64,000 nt of DNA from CAITWD01 sp963842065 (GTDB lineage Bacteria > Actinomycetota > Thermoleophilia > Miltoncostaeales > Miltoncostaeaceae): positions 62,001-126,000 of the forward strand of contig CAWJEW010000006.1 of the NCBI GenBank assembly GCA_963842065.1, in the 5' to 3' direction. The notes under the pieces were generated by a model. The model saw only the letters and a program-made list of their open reading frames with translations, searched no databases and was not told where the DNA came from. Positions within the stretch are counted from its first letter, which is position 1. Each line of letters opens with the position of its first letter. The position numbers and the translations under genes are program-made. Positions 55,018-63,163 of the stretch are shown here, piece after piece.

Positions 55018-55893
55018 ATGACTGCGACCGGCACGCCCGACGCAACCGGGCACGCACCTCGTCCGACCACGACGTCGGCGTGGCCGAGCACGCGCAACTA
55101 CGGGGTGTGGGCCCTGCAGCCGGGAGGTTCCGCCGGGTCGGTTGCCCTGATCGACGCGCTCGGCTTGGTCACGGGGGACCGCATCGTCGACCTGGCTCCC
55201 GGCACGGGCGAGATCGGGCTGCGTGCGACCGAGGAGAACCTGTACGCGTGGACCGGCATCTGCCGCGACCGAGCCGACGCCGACCAGCTGCGGGCCGACG
55301 TGCCCAGCCCGGTGACCTTTGCGCAGCTGGGCACGCCGGAGGCGACCGGCCTTGCCGATGAGAGCGCGACGGCGGTGATCAGCGAGGGGCTGCTGTTCGC
55401 GCTTCCGGATGACGCCAAGCAGGCTGTCATCGCCGAGGCGGCGCGGCTGTTGCGGCCCAACGGGCGTCTGGGCCTCCACGAGCTGTGCGTGCGCGATGTG
55501 GGCCTTTCGGGCGAATCGACCACCGCCGTCCGGGCGCGGCTCGCGGCACCGGAGAACGGAGGCCTCGTTCCGCTGACGGAGTCCGAATGGTGCGCGCTGG
55601 TCACCCGCGCCGGACTCCGGGTCGAGAGCGTCACACAGAAGCCGCTGGTGCTGCCGGGGGCAAAGGACGTCCTGCGCCAGCTGGGTCCCCGCAAGGGCTT
55701 CGCGCTGTTGGGCCGCACGCGCGGAGGCGGTGCGCCGGCCAAGCACGCCGAGAAGATTCTTGCCAGCCAACGGGGCCGTTTCGGCGCGGTGATCCTGGTC
55801 GCCCGCCGCCCGTACGTCGGCCACCTGCGGGGCGCGGCGGGGGGTGCCGCACCAACGGCAGAGGTGGCGGGGGACGCGGGCGCAATTCGGTAG
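55018..55893 (+). CDS. class I SAM-dependent methyltransferase
   Basis: A 291-residue protein with a Rossmann-type SAM-binding motif VDLAPGTGEIGLRA and the later motif ARLLRPNGRLGLHELCV; the start RNYGVWALQPGGSAGSVALI resembles small-molecule methyltransferases. The C-terminal half is longer than usual and carries LVPLTESEWCALVTRAGLRV, typical of the post-motif region. The ATG at 55018 has GGGAGG six bases upstream. Substrate unknown. Confidence 0.8.
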   Translation: MTATGTPDATGHAPRPTTTSAWPSTRNYGVWALQPGGSAGSVALIDALGLVTGDRIVDLAPGTGEIGLRATEENLYAWTGICRDRADADQLRADVPSPVTFAQLGTPEATGLADESATAVISEGLLFALPDDAKQAVIAEAARLLRPNGRLGLHELCVRDVGLSGESTTAVRARLAAPENGGLVPLTESEWCALVTRAGLRVESVTQKPLVLPGAKDVLRQLGPRKGFALLGRTRGGGAPAKHAEKILASQRGRFGAVILVARRPYVGHLRGAAGGAAPTAEVAGDAGAIR

Positions 55894-55899
55894 TACACT
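55894..55899 (+). promoter_or_regulatory. -10 element upstream of the second MFS gene
   Basis: TACACT, then seven bases, then the ATG at 55907. It lies inside the sequence TAGTACACTAACGA, which resembles the marR control region at 42402-42412 (CATACTAACGA). Confidence 0.45.
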
Positions 55900-55906
55900 A
55901 ACGATT

Positions 55907-57454
55907 ATGAGTTCCCCGTCTCAAACGGCGGCGCCTGCGCGCCGGCGGCGGCTGGGCGTTCAGGCCGAGCACCCGAACTACTGCTGGTGGGTCCTCTCGG
56001 TCACGAGCCTGGGCATGTTCCTGGCGACGGTCAACAGCGGCACGCTGCTGATTGCGCTGCCGAGCCTTGAACGGGCGCTGCACACCTCGCTGCTGACCCT
56101 GGTGTGGGTGATTCTGGCCTACATGGTCGCCAGCACGGTGTTGCTGTTGCCGGCCGGCCGCCTCGCCGACCAGATCGGGCGCAAGCGGCTGTACGTGCTC
56201 GGCATCGCGGTGTTCACGCTCGCCTCCTTGGGGGCGGGCTTTGCGAGCTCGGGAACGTCGCTTATCGTCTGGCGCGTGGTCCAGGGGGTGGGAGGGGCGC
56301 TGGTGTTCGCCAACGCGGGCGCCCTGGTGACCGACGTGTTCCCGCGCGAGCGGCTCGGCCTGGCGATGGGGACCAATGTGATGGTCGCGGCGGTCGGTCT
56401 GGTCATCGGGCCGGTCCTCGGCGGCTGGCTGGTCACCTACGGATGGCAGTGGGTGTTCTGGTTCAACGTTCCGCTTGGGCTGATCGGAACGGCCTGGGCG
56501 TGGCTGATCCTGCACGAGACCGTCCGGCGCGACGTGCAGCAGCAGTTGGACTGGGCGGGCAACATCCTCATGATCATCGGGCTCACCGGGCTGGTGCTCG
56601 GGCTCTCGGACGCGGGCCTGGACGGATGGACCGCGCCGATGGTCACCATCGGCCTCACGGTCGGGGCGATCTGCCTGCCGATCTTCGTCTGGGTCGAGTC
56701 GCGCGTGCCGGCGCCGATGCTCGACCTGGCGCTGTTTCGAATCCGGGTCTACTCGGCGTCGGCCGCCGCCGCCTTTCTCAACGGGCTGGCGCGGTTCGCG
56801 CTGATGTTCCTGTTCGTGTTCTATTTCCAGGGCCCGCAGAAACAGGACCCGATCACCGCCGGCCTGATGCTCGCGCCGCTTGCCATCGGCATGCTGGTCG
56901 CCTCTCCGCTCGCCGGCGCGTGGGCGGACCGCCGCGGTTCGCGCGCCCCGGCGGTCCTGGGCATGCTCCTGACCGCGGCCGCGCTGGCCGGGATGACCAC
57001 GCTGCAGGTCGACAGCCCGTACTGGATGTCGGCCATCTGGCTGAGCATCGCCGGCATCGGGTCGGGCGTCTTCAACTCGCCCAACACGAGCGCGATGATG
57101 GCGGCGGTGCCGCCGTGGCGTCGGGGGATCGCCTCGGGCACGCGCGTCATGCTCCAGAACACCGGCGCGGTGATCTCGATCGCCCTGATGCTCATGATCG
57201 TGACCTCCACGGTGCCGACGTTGCTGCTGTTCTCGATCTTCTCAGGGCTGACCACCGGGCTCTCCAGCGAGAAGCTGGCGCCGTTCATGAGCGGCATGCA
57301 CCTGGCGCTGTGGATCCTGTGCGCCTTCTCACTGCTCGGGGCGGTGGTATCGGCGATGCGCGGGACGGTCGAGGTCCCGACCGAGCAGGTCGTCGCCGTT
57401 GTCACGCCGGCGTCGGGCGCCGCCGACGACGCGGCGATGCGCCCCGTCGTCTGA
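55907..57454 (+). CDS. MFS transporter, DHA2 (14-TM) type
   Basis: Second exporter of the EmrB/QacA group, 515 residues with about 14 membrane segments. SVTSLGMFLATVNSGTLLIA and PAGRLADQIGRKRLYVLGI near the amino end and GPVLGGWLVTYGWQWVFWFN are family marks. It has no regulator next to it, but its promoter shares a short motif with the marR operon. A large perfect palindrome follows its stop. Confidence 0.9.
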   Translation: MSSPSQTAAPARRRRLGVQAEHPNYCWWVLSVTSLGMFLATVNSGTLLIALPSLERALHTSLLTLVWVILAYMVASTVLLLPAGRLADQIGRKRLYVLGIAVFTLASLGAGFASSGTSLIVWRVVQGVGGALVFANAGALVTDVFPRERLGLAMGTNVMVAAVGLVIGPVLGGWLVTYGWQWVFWFNVPLGLIGTAWAWLILHETVRRDVQQQLDWAGNILMIIGLTGLVLGLSDAGLDGWTAPMVTIGLTVGAICLPIFVWVESRVPAPMLDLALFRIRVYSASAAAAFLNGLARFALMFLFVFYFQGPQKQDPITAGLMLAPLAIGMLVASPLAGAWADRRGSRAPAVLGMLLTAAALAGMTTLQVDSPYWMSAIWLSIAGIGSGVFNSPNTSAMMAAVPPWRRGIASGTRVMLQNTGAVISIALMLMIVTSTVPTLLLFSIFSGLTTGLSSEKLAPFMSGMHLALWILCAFSLLGAVVSAMRGTVEVPTEQVVAVVTPASGAADDAAMRPVV

Positions 57455-57474
57455 CCGGACGGTCGGGCCCGGTT

Positions 57475-57506
57475 CCGCCCGCCCCCGGGCGCCCGGGGGC
57501 GGGCGG
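57475..57506 (+). terminator. 32-base perfect palindrome after the MFS gene
   Basis: The 16 bases at 57475-57490 are exactly complementary to 57491-57506, with no spacer; every base is G or C. As RNA this forms a very strong hairpin with a minimal loop, probably a terminator (no T run). The next gene has its own -10 just beyond it. Confidence 0.7.
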
Positions 57507-57516
57507 TGGCCTCTAG

Positions 57517-57522
57517 TACGAT
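57517..57522 (+). promoter_or_regulatory. -10 element for a leaderless transcript
   Basis: TACGAT, then six bases, then the GTG at 57529. Confidence 0.5.
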
Positions 57523-57528
57523 GCCCGC

Positions 57529-58137
57529 GTGAGGCGCCGGATCTGGGTTCTGAGTGCGATTCTCGTGGCCGCCTTCGGCGCGCTCGCGGTCGTCCTCGTG
57601 ATCCTTGTCAACGGAACCGGTGGCGCGCCGCCGCTGAACGCGGTCCCGATCAACCCGCCGGTTGCGGCGCCTCCGACCGCCGGACGCGATTCGGCCGGGA
57701 ACCTGGTCAGCGTGCCCGAAGGCGGGCGTCCGGCCCTTGTGACGTTCCTCTATGCGCATTGCACGACGTCCTGTCCCCTGATCGCGGGTGAGATCTCCGA
57801 GGCCCTCGATGAGGTCGGGCCCGGGACGGCATCGAAGATCGACACCGTCGCGATCTCCGTCGATCCGGTCGGAGATACGGCGGCGGCGGTCAACAACTTC
57901 CTGGCAGTGCACACCCTCACCGGTCGGATGAGCTACATCATCGGCTCGCGCGCCGAGTTGCTGCCGATCTGGCAAGCGTGGGGGATCCGGGCCCAGAAGG
58001 TGGGCGCGATCGCCTCGACGCATACCGCGCTGGTGGTCCTGGTCGACAAGCAGGGCCAGGAGGTCGGCTCGTATGCGGGCGCCATCCCGATCAGCGTGCC
58101 GGCGCTCGCCTCCGACATTCGCACCCTCGTCGGCTAG
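57529..58137 (+). CDS. SCO1/SenC family protein
   Basis: Membrane-anchored thioredoxin-fold copper chaperone, 202 residues, normally needed to insert CuA into cytochrome c oxidase. The amino end is one membrane segment (residues 5-27), then a Pro-rich linker; the copper ligands are the cysteines in FLYAHCTTSCPLIAGEI and the histidine in ASTHTALVVLVDKQG. No oxidase genes are in the window. GTG start at 57529. Confidence 0.88.
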   Translation: MRRRIWVLSAILVAAFGALAVVLVILVNGTGGAPPLNAVPINPPVAAPPTAGRDSAGNLVSVPEGGRPALVTFLYAHCTTSCPLIAGEISEALDEVGPGTASKIDTVAISVDPVGDTAAAVNNFLAVHTLTGRMSYIIGSRAELLPIWQAWGIRAQKVGAIASTHTALVVLVDKQGQEVGSYAGAIPISVPALASDIRTLVG

Positions 58138-59024
58138 CCAACGCGCTCGGCGGCCAGGCGCGCGAGGCGCTCGGGGACCTCGGGCGCACCGATCGCGGTG
58201 GCGATCGCGTCGATGGCGTCGGTCGGGCCGCGCCACTGCAGTCCCGCGATCCCGGCAGGCAGGACCTCGAGGTCGCGGCGCAGGCGCGCCAGCGTGCGAA
58301 ACAGCTCGGCCTGGTCGCGGTTGGCGCTCAGTGCCCGTGCCAAACGGGCCGCGCCCCGCACCGGAACCGACCATTGCCCGGCGTCGTCGGGAATCGCATC
58401 GATCGATCCGTAACCGGCGAGCACCGCCGCCGCCGATCGCGCCCCCCAACCCGGGATCCCGGGGAATCCGTCGGCGCTGTCGCCCACGAGCGCGAGCCAG
58501 TCCGGGATCTGCGACGGAGCGACCCCGAAGTGCTCGCGGACCGCGGCGTCATCCCGGTAGCGATCGGTGCGCCGGTCCAGCTGGACGACCCGCGTTCCGT
58601 CAACGCATTGGGCGAGGTCCTTGTCGGGTGAGCAGATGATCACCTGTGCCACCGCGGGGTCAGTCGCCGCCAGCGTCGCGGCACTGGCCAGCGCATCGTC
58701 GGCTTCGAACTCGACCATGGGCCAGACGACGATGCCGCACGCCCGCAGCGCGTCCTCGAGTGGACCGAACTGGCCAAGCAGGTGCGGGTCGATCCCCTCG
58801 CCGGTCTTGTAGCCGGGCCACAGCGCGTTGCGGAACGATTCGACGACGTGGTCCGTCGCGACGCCCAGGTGGGTTGCGCCGGATTCCAGGAGGCCGAGCA
58901 TGGATCGCACGACGGATCGCACTGCGGCCGAGTCCCGGGCGCGGACGCCGCTCGGCATACCGAAATGGTGGCGAAACAGCTCCCATGTGCCATCCACCAG
59001 GTGGACGCGTGTACGAGGTGTCAT
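58134..59024 (-). CDS. 5'-3' exonuclease, Pol I N-domain type
   Basis: Stand-alone flap-endonuclease-like nuclease, 296 residues. Acidic metal-binding residues occur in VHLVDGTWELFRHHFG, MVEFEADDALASAA and IICSPDKDLAQCVDG, and the helix-hairpin-helix-like DNA-binding part in LALVGDSADGFPGIPGWG, ARSAAAVLAGYGSIDA. Such proteins degrade RNA primers or flaps. ATG at 59024 (complement of CAT) is chosen because the longer frame upstream is antisense to other sequence. Confidence 0.85.
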   Translation of the reverse strand: MTPRTRVHLVDGTWELFRHHFGMPSGVRARDSAAVRSVVRSMLGLLESGATHLGVATDHVVESFRNALWPGYKTGEGIDPHLLGQFGPLEDALRACGIVVWPMVEFEADDALASAATLAATDPAVAQVIICSPDKDLAQCVDGTRVVQLDRRTDRYRDDAAVREHFGVAPSQIPDWLALVGDSADGFPGIPGWGARSAAAVLAGYGSIDAIPDDAGQWSVPVRGAARLARALSANRDQAELFRTLARLRRDLEVLPAGIAGLQWRGPTDAIDAIATAIGAPEVPERLARLAAERVG

Positions 59025-59252
59025 CGGGCTCGGCGGCCAGGGGGCAGGGTGGGTGATCGCGGGTGCCCGCGGGGATCTCGTGGTCAGCGTAGCGGCATCG
59101 CCCGGCGGCGGCACCGTGGGCGCGGGTATCGGTCCCGCCGCGGGTGAGCCTCGCGCCGGCCCCGTGCGGTGTCGCCTGCGGCGCGACCGCCCCACGGGGA
59201 GCCCGACCCGCGCCTGGCCACACCTCGCAACGATCCCGGGAGGGGAGACCCG

Positions 59253-59917
59253 ATGAGTGCAGGGGCGATCGACGAACTGCTGCGTACGACCAGATCGGTC
59301 CGCAAGCGCCCGGATCTCGAGCGGCCGGGGCCGCGGGAGCTGGTCGAGCAGTGTCTGGCGCTCGCCCAGCAGGCGCCGACCGGCGGAAGCCGGCAGCTGT
59401 GGTCGTTCGTCGTCGCCGATCCCGAGAAACGTGCCGCGCTGGGAGGGATCTCCCTGCGTGGCTGGGCTCGGTACATCACCGACGGCGTGATGGAGCCACG
59501 GCGTCCGCCGGCCACCCGACCCGGCGGCCCGCGCCCGCCAGTAGCGCATCGGCCAATTGGCGCGGTATCTGGCCGACAACCTCGAGATGGTGCCGATCCT
59601 GGTCGTACCGGTTATCAGGCACCGCATCGAGGGATAGGACAACGTGGTGATGGCCTCCCACTACGGCTCGGTGCTGCCCCGCGTCTGAAGCTTCATGCTC
59701 GCGGCCCGCGCGGGGGCTCGGGACGACCCGGGCGACAATTCACCTGTTCTACGAGCGAGCTGCGGCCGAGGTGTCGGGGATTCCCTATGAGGAGGTCACC
59801 CAGGCGGCGCTCATCCCTGTCGCAGATACGGTTGGCGACCGGTTCAGGCCGGCTGCCCGGCTGCCTCTGGCGACGTTCGTCCACTGGGATGGCTGGGACG
59901 ACGGCGCCGCGGACTGA
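59253..59917 (+). pseudogene. decayed nitroreductase-family gene
   Basis: The amino part is intact: from ATG 59253, with GGGAGGGGAG before it, it reads LLRTTRSVRKRPDLERPG and QQAPTGGSRQLWSFVVAD, the FMN-binding start of a nitroreductase. After about residue 85 the frame is lost; the continuation appears in another frame (RIGQLARYLADNLEMVPILV) with stops at 59542, 59635 and 59686. A second shift near 59715 leads to the true end (VSGIPYEEVTQAALIPVADT, TFVHWDGW, stop 59915-59917). Three stops and two shifts mean no full protein can be made. Confidence 0.88.
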
Positions 59918-59932
59918 ACACCGCGGGTGGGG

Positions 59933-60919
59933 CTACGGACGCGCCGCCTGCCCGGCGGTGGCGGCGCGACGCAGCCGATCGCGGACGGCCACCGCGATGC
60001 CCTCGCCTTCCGGAGGGACGACGACAATCGCGTCCGCACCGGCCGCATCCGCCTCCCGGAGCAGCCGGTACAGGTCGTGGGCAAAGTCCTCGGGCAGATC
60101 ACCGGCCGGGTGGAGGACGACGACAGCCGGGTTGCGCGGGTGTACGTCCGACGCGCCGATGACCGCCGCGCGCTGTCCGGCCGCCTGCAGGCGGGCCAGG
60201 TGGTCGCTCACGTCGGCGTGGGTAGACAGGATCAGACGCGCCCTGGGGGCGTAGTGGGCCGCCAGCATGCCTGGCGCGCGCGCGGGGCCAGCGGCCGTGC
60301 GCGCGACCGGACGTCCGAGGACCTCTTCGAGCGCCTCTGCGGAGATTCCCCCTGCGCGGAGGATCGTCGGAGGTTCCACGGACAGGTCGAGGATGGTCGA
60401 CTCGACCCCGACCGCGCACGGGCCGCCGTCCAGGATCAGATCGACCTGGCCGCCGAGATCCGCGAGCACGTGCTGGGCGGTGGTTGGGCTCGTGCGGCCG
60501 AACAGGTTGGCTGACGGGGCCGCAACGCCCGCGCCCAAGGCGCGCAGCATCTGGCGGGCCAGGGCCTGATTCGGCACGCGCAGCCCGACGGTGTCCCGTC
60601 CACCGGTGACCGCGTCCGGGACGGTGCCCGCACGGGGGACCACGAGCGTCAGCGGCCCGGGCCAGAACGTCTCAGCCAGCGCGCGCGCCTCCGGCGTGAC
60701 GCGCTGGGCATAGCGGTCGAGAACCGTTGCCTCGGCCCCGTGGACGATCAGCGGGTGCCCGGCGGGCCGGCCCTTGATGGCGAACACCCGGGCGACGGCC
60801 GCCGGCAGCTCGGCGTGTGCGCCGAGCCCATAGACGGTTTCCGTCGGAAACGCGACGATGCCGCCGTCGGCCAGGACGCGGGCGGCGGCAAGCGGGTCGT
60901 GGGTGACGAGAGCGGGCAT
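59933..60919 (-). CDS. L-threonylcarbamoyladenylate synthase, Sua5 type
   Basis: Makes threonylcarbamoyl-AMP for the t6A modification of tRNAs that read ANN codons. The 328 residues have the YrdC domain (GGIVAFPTETVYGLGAHA, VFAIKGRPAGHPL with the KxR motif, VAAPSANLFGRTSPTTA) and the C-terminal Sua5 Rossmann-like domain from about residue 230, with the connecting PGMLAAHYAPRARL motif. The longer Sua5 form rather than the YrdC-only form. Confidence 0.94.
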   Translation of the reverse strand: MPALVTHDPLAAARVLADGGIVAFPTETVYGLGAHAELPAAVARVFAIKGRPAGHPLIVHGAEATVLDRYAQRVTPEARALAETFWPGPLTLVVPRAGTVPDAVTGGRDTVGLRVPNQALARQMLRALGAGVAAPSANLFGRTSPTTAQHVLADLGGQVDLILDGGPCAVGVESTILDLSVEPPTILRAGGISAEALEEVLGRPVARTAAGPARAPGMLAAHYAPRARLILSTHADVSDHLARLQAAGQRAAVIGASDVHPRNPAVVVLHPAGDLPEDFAHDLYRLLREADAAGADAIVVVPPEGEGIAVAVRDRLRRAATAGQAARP

Positions 60920-61029
60920 GAGCGTGTCGACGACAATCCATCAGGCCGCGGCGCGACCGGAACTGGGATCCTAGGGGACCGGGGTCGAACAGCCCGTGCG
61001 TGCGCGGTCCCGGGCCGGGGCACGGCGGC

Positions 61030-61035
61030 TATGTT
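61030..61035 (+). promoter_or_regulatory. -10 element for a leaderless transcript
   Basis: TATGTT, then eight bases, then the ATG at 61044; no ribosome-binding site. Divergent from the Sua5-type gene. Confidence 0.5.
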
Positions 61036-61043
61036 CTGCCGCG

Positions 61044-61397
61044 ATGAACGCAATCGCGTCGCTGGCCATCTTCGTATTCCTGATCGCGTTGAGTGTCTGG
61101 GGGCTCGTGCTCGCGGTCACCCGGCGGGCGCCGGACCGCACATATCTGGCCGCAGTGGCGATCGGCGAGCTGGAGCTGGTGCTGCAGGCGATCGCCGCGC
61201 TGGTGGTCATCGCCGGCGGTCACCGTCCGCCGTCTCTGGCCGAGTACCTGGGGTATCTGGTGGCGACGGTGATCCTGCTGCCGTATGGGATCGTCCGGGG
61301 TCGGTCGCCGCACGCCAATCACTGGGACTCGGGGGTGATCGCGGTCGTGACGTTCGCCGTGGCCGTTGCCGTCCTGCGATTGCTGGCGCTCTGGTAA
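61044..61397 (+). CDS. small membrane protein, 4 predicted TM
   Basis: Unrecognised, 117 residues, almost entirely four hydrophobic segments (about residues 4-26, 34-57, 64-86, 95-115). The loop LLPYGIVRGRSPHANHWDSG between segments 3 and 4 has an NHW motif. It is followed after ten bases by a second four-TM gene, and the two are probably an operon. Confidence 0.7.
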   Translation: MNAIASLAIFVFLIALSVWGLVLAVTRRAPDRTYLAAVAIGELELVLQAIAALVVIAGGHRPPSLAEYLGYLVATVILLPYGIVRGRSPHANHWDSGVIAVVTFAVAVAVLRLLALW

Positions 61398-61407
61398 ACC
61401 ACCGCCC

Positions 61408-61851
61408 ATGACCTCGCCCAAACGACGTGCCGCGCAGGGGCCGGGCCGCCTGATTGCCGCCGTGTACACCCTCTTTGCGGTGTCAGCCGGCGCCCGGGCG
61501 TTGTTCCAGATCTCCACCAAGTTCTCGCATGCGCCGCTGGCGTACCTCCTGAGTGCGCTTGCGGCGGTGATTTACCTGCTGGCGGCCATCTGCTTTACGT
61601 TCCCGTCGGCGGGGTCCTGGCGCACGGCGGTGGTGGCGCTGTGCATCGAGTTTGCCGGGGTCGTGGTCGTCGGGCTGGTCAGCGTCCTCGACCCGGGCCT
61701 GTTCAAGGACGCCAGCGTGTGGTCGGAGTTCGGGATCGGGTACGGGTTCGTCCCGCTGGTGCTGCCGCTGATCGGCCTGTGGTGGTTGCGGCGGCCTGCG
61801 ACACGGGTGGCGTTCGGCGAGACCGCCGCGCCGGAGGATGCGGCGGCCTAG
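61408..61851 (+). CDS. membrane protein, 4 predicted TM
   Basis: Unrecognised, 147 residues. Four membrane segments lie at about residues 14-33, 44-66, 72-94 and 108-130, followed by a short acidic tail. The topology mirrors the upstream gene. The end overlaps the opposing Ser/Gly/Asn-rich gene by four bases. Confidence 0.7.
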   Translation: MTSPKRRAAQGPGRLIAAVYTLFAVSAGARALFQISTKFSHAPLAYLLSALAAVIYLLAAICFTFPSAGSWRTAVVALCIEFAGVVVVGLVSVLDPGLFKDASVWSEFGIGYGFVPLVLPLIGLWWLRRPATRVAFGETAAPEDAAA

Positions 61852-62234
61852 GAACCGCCGGAGGAGACCACCGGCGCGCTTTGGGAGCTTGAGGGTGCGT
61901 ACGTCGACCCGCCTGAGCCCGAGTTGTAGCCGTTGCTGGTGCCGGAGTTGTAGTTGCTGCCGTACGAGTTGGACGCGGACAGGTTGTTGGCGGCCTGCTG
62001 GGCCGCGGCGATCGCGGCCGCGCTGCTCGGGACGCCTCCGCTCACGGTCCGCGGGGACGTGTGGTGCGTGGGCACCTGGCTGGCGAGGGCCGTCGTGATG
62101 CCCGCCAACCCGATGGCACCGGCGATCGTCAGCGTGGTCGCCTTGCGCAGGTGGCGCTGGCCCCGCTCACGGACGGTGACGCCGTCGGAGCCGGCGTTGG
62201 CATGCTGACGGATGCGCTTGGGCGCGTGGCTCAT
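61848..62234 (-). CDS. membrane-anchored Ser/Gly/Asn-rich protein
   Basis: Unrecognised, 128 residues. A basic amino end (SHAPKRIRQHANAGSDGV) precedes one hydrophobic segment at about residues 34-51 (LTIAGAIGLAGITTALA), then a long outside region ending in low-complexity Ser/Gly/Asn/Tyr sequence (YGSNYNSGTSNGYNSGSGGS). Probably an envelope protein with a disordered tail. Confidence 0.65.
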   Translation of the reverse strand: MSHAPKRIRQHANAGSDGVTVRERGQRHLRKATTLTIAGAIGLAGITTALASQVPTHHTSPRTVSGGVPSSAAAIAAAQQAANNLSASNSYGSNYNSGTSNGYNSGSGGSTYAPSSSQSAPVVSSGGS

Positions 62235-62406
62235 GCGGCCAGTGTTGCGCGTGTGTCTGAACGCAAGCTATGAGGACCGTTAAGGGTGTGCGAGGCCGCG
62301 CTGTGGTCCGGCTGTGAGGGGCTGCGGGGCTACGCCGCGCCGGCACATACGAGCGGAGCTGGCGGCGGGTGGTCGATCCGCCGACGCATCCGACGCCGGG
62401 GTGAGT

Positions 62407-62444
62407 CCGAGTCGGCACGCCGTGGTGGCGCCGTGCCGACTCGG
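62407..62444 (-). terminator. hairpin downstream of a 31-codon gene
   Basis: A perfect 13-base inverted repeat (CCGAGTCGGCACG at 62407-62419 and its complement at 62432-62444) with a 12-base loop. It starts five bases after the stop codon of the small minus-strand gene. No T run follows on either strand. Confidence 0.6.
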
Positions 62445-62448
62445 AGAT

Positions 62449-62544
62449 CTATAGGCCGAATGAGGCTTTGATGGCGCGCATTTCGCCCATCGTGCGGCGG
62501 AGCCGAACCATGCTTGGACGAAATGGCGAGGGAATGGTGAACAT
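62449..62544 (-). CDS. possible small protein, 31 residues
   Basis: A short frame on the minus strand that begins MFTIPSPFRPSMVRLRRTMG and ends MRAIKASFGL; the middle is basic. It has every sign of a separate gene: -10 TACGCT six bases before the ATG, a -35-like ATGACC 18 bases before that, an inverted repeat TTGGCC-N4-GGCCAA just upstream of the -35, and a strong hairpin five bases after the stop. Function unknown; no signal peptide or membrane segment. Confidence 0.5.
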   Translation of the reverse strand: MFTIPSPFRPSMVRLRRTMGEMRAIKASFGL

Positions 62545-62550
62545 AGGCGC

Positions 62551-62580
62551 AGCGTAGGTCTGGCCCCCGGCGGCGGTCAT
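62551..62580 (-). promoter_or_regulatory. promoter of the small minus-strand gene
   Basis: Read on the minus strand: ATGACC (62575-62580) and TACGCT (62551-62556), 18 bases apart, the latter six bases before the ATG at 62544. Confidence 0.45.
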
Positions 62581-62595
62581 TGGCCTTGTGGCCAA
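62580..62595. promoter_or_regulatory. palindromic operator-like site
   Basis: TTGGCC-TTGT-GGCCAA is a perfect inverted repeat that touches the -35 of the small minus-strand gene. A further half-site GGCCAA lies at 62631-62636, 41 bases on (about four helical turns). Confidence 0.45.
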
Positions 62596-63163
62596 AGTTA
62601 CTTAGTCGGCCGCGGGCCAGCGGTCCCAGCGGCCAAATGGTGGGCAAACCGCAACGCCATGGGGCTCCCGACGGCCACCTCGCGCCGCGGGGATCGCTCA
62701 GCGCCGGCATCCCGTCGTCGGCCGGCGGCACGAGGCACGAGCGCGCGATGTCGTCCGGGGGAGTGAACGTGACGCAGAGCTCATTGCCATCGAGGGACGG
62801 CGTGTGTCGGGTGCGTGGGCCCTCGCGTGAGCCGCCGCACCGGCGCGCCGCACCGCTGACGAGGGTCGTGCGCCGCCGCCGCGGTCGCCCGGTTGCGCGC
62901 AATGCGCACCGCCGTGCGGCGGTCTGCGGCGGGGGACCCGGCACCGAAGGTCTGCTCCGGGAGCAGGAAAGGTGCATGTCACAGAACAGTACTTCTCGTG
63001 CGTGGGGGGCCGATGGGCAGGAGGCGCGCTGCGGGCCCGGCGGCCTGGCACGGGTGTTCCGGGATGGTTGTACGGCCCGCAGGCGACGCCGGTTGGCGGG
63101 TCCCAGCAAACCCGGTTCGCAGTTCTGCGACGATGACATCACCCCGTTGACCGAGGAGTCTTG
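62596..63163. other. stretch without a convincing gene
   Basis: Apart from the extra GGCCAA half-site and a small hairpin (CTGCTCC/GGAGCAG, 62952-62966), I see nothing definite. An Arg-rich frame from ATG 62976, preceded by AGGAAAGG, runs on into the next gene in another frame and is probably not a gene. Confidence 0.5.

Noticed and set aside
62880..62978. Riboswitch-like GC-rich section (GGCGGGGGACCCGGCACC)
   Set aside because: A few bases recall c-di-AMP riboswitch parts, but the remaining conserved core is missing and no suitable gene follows.
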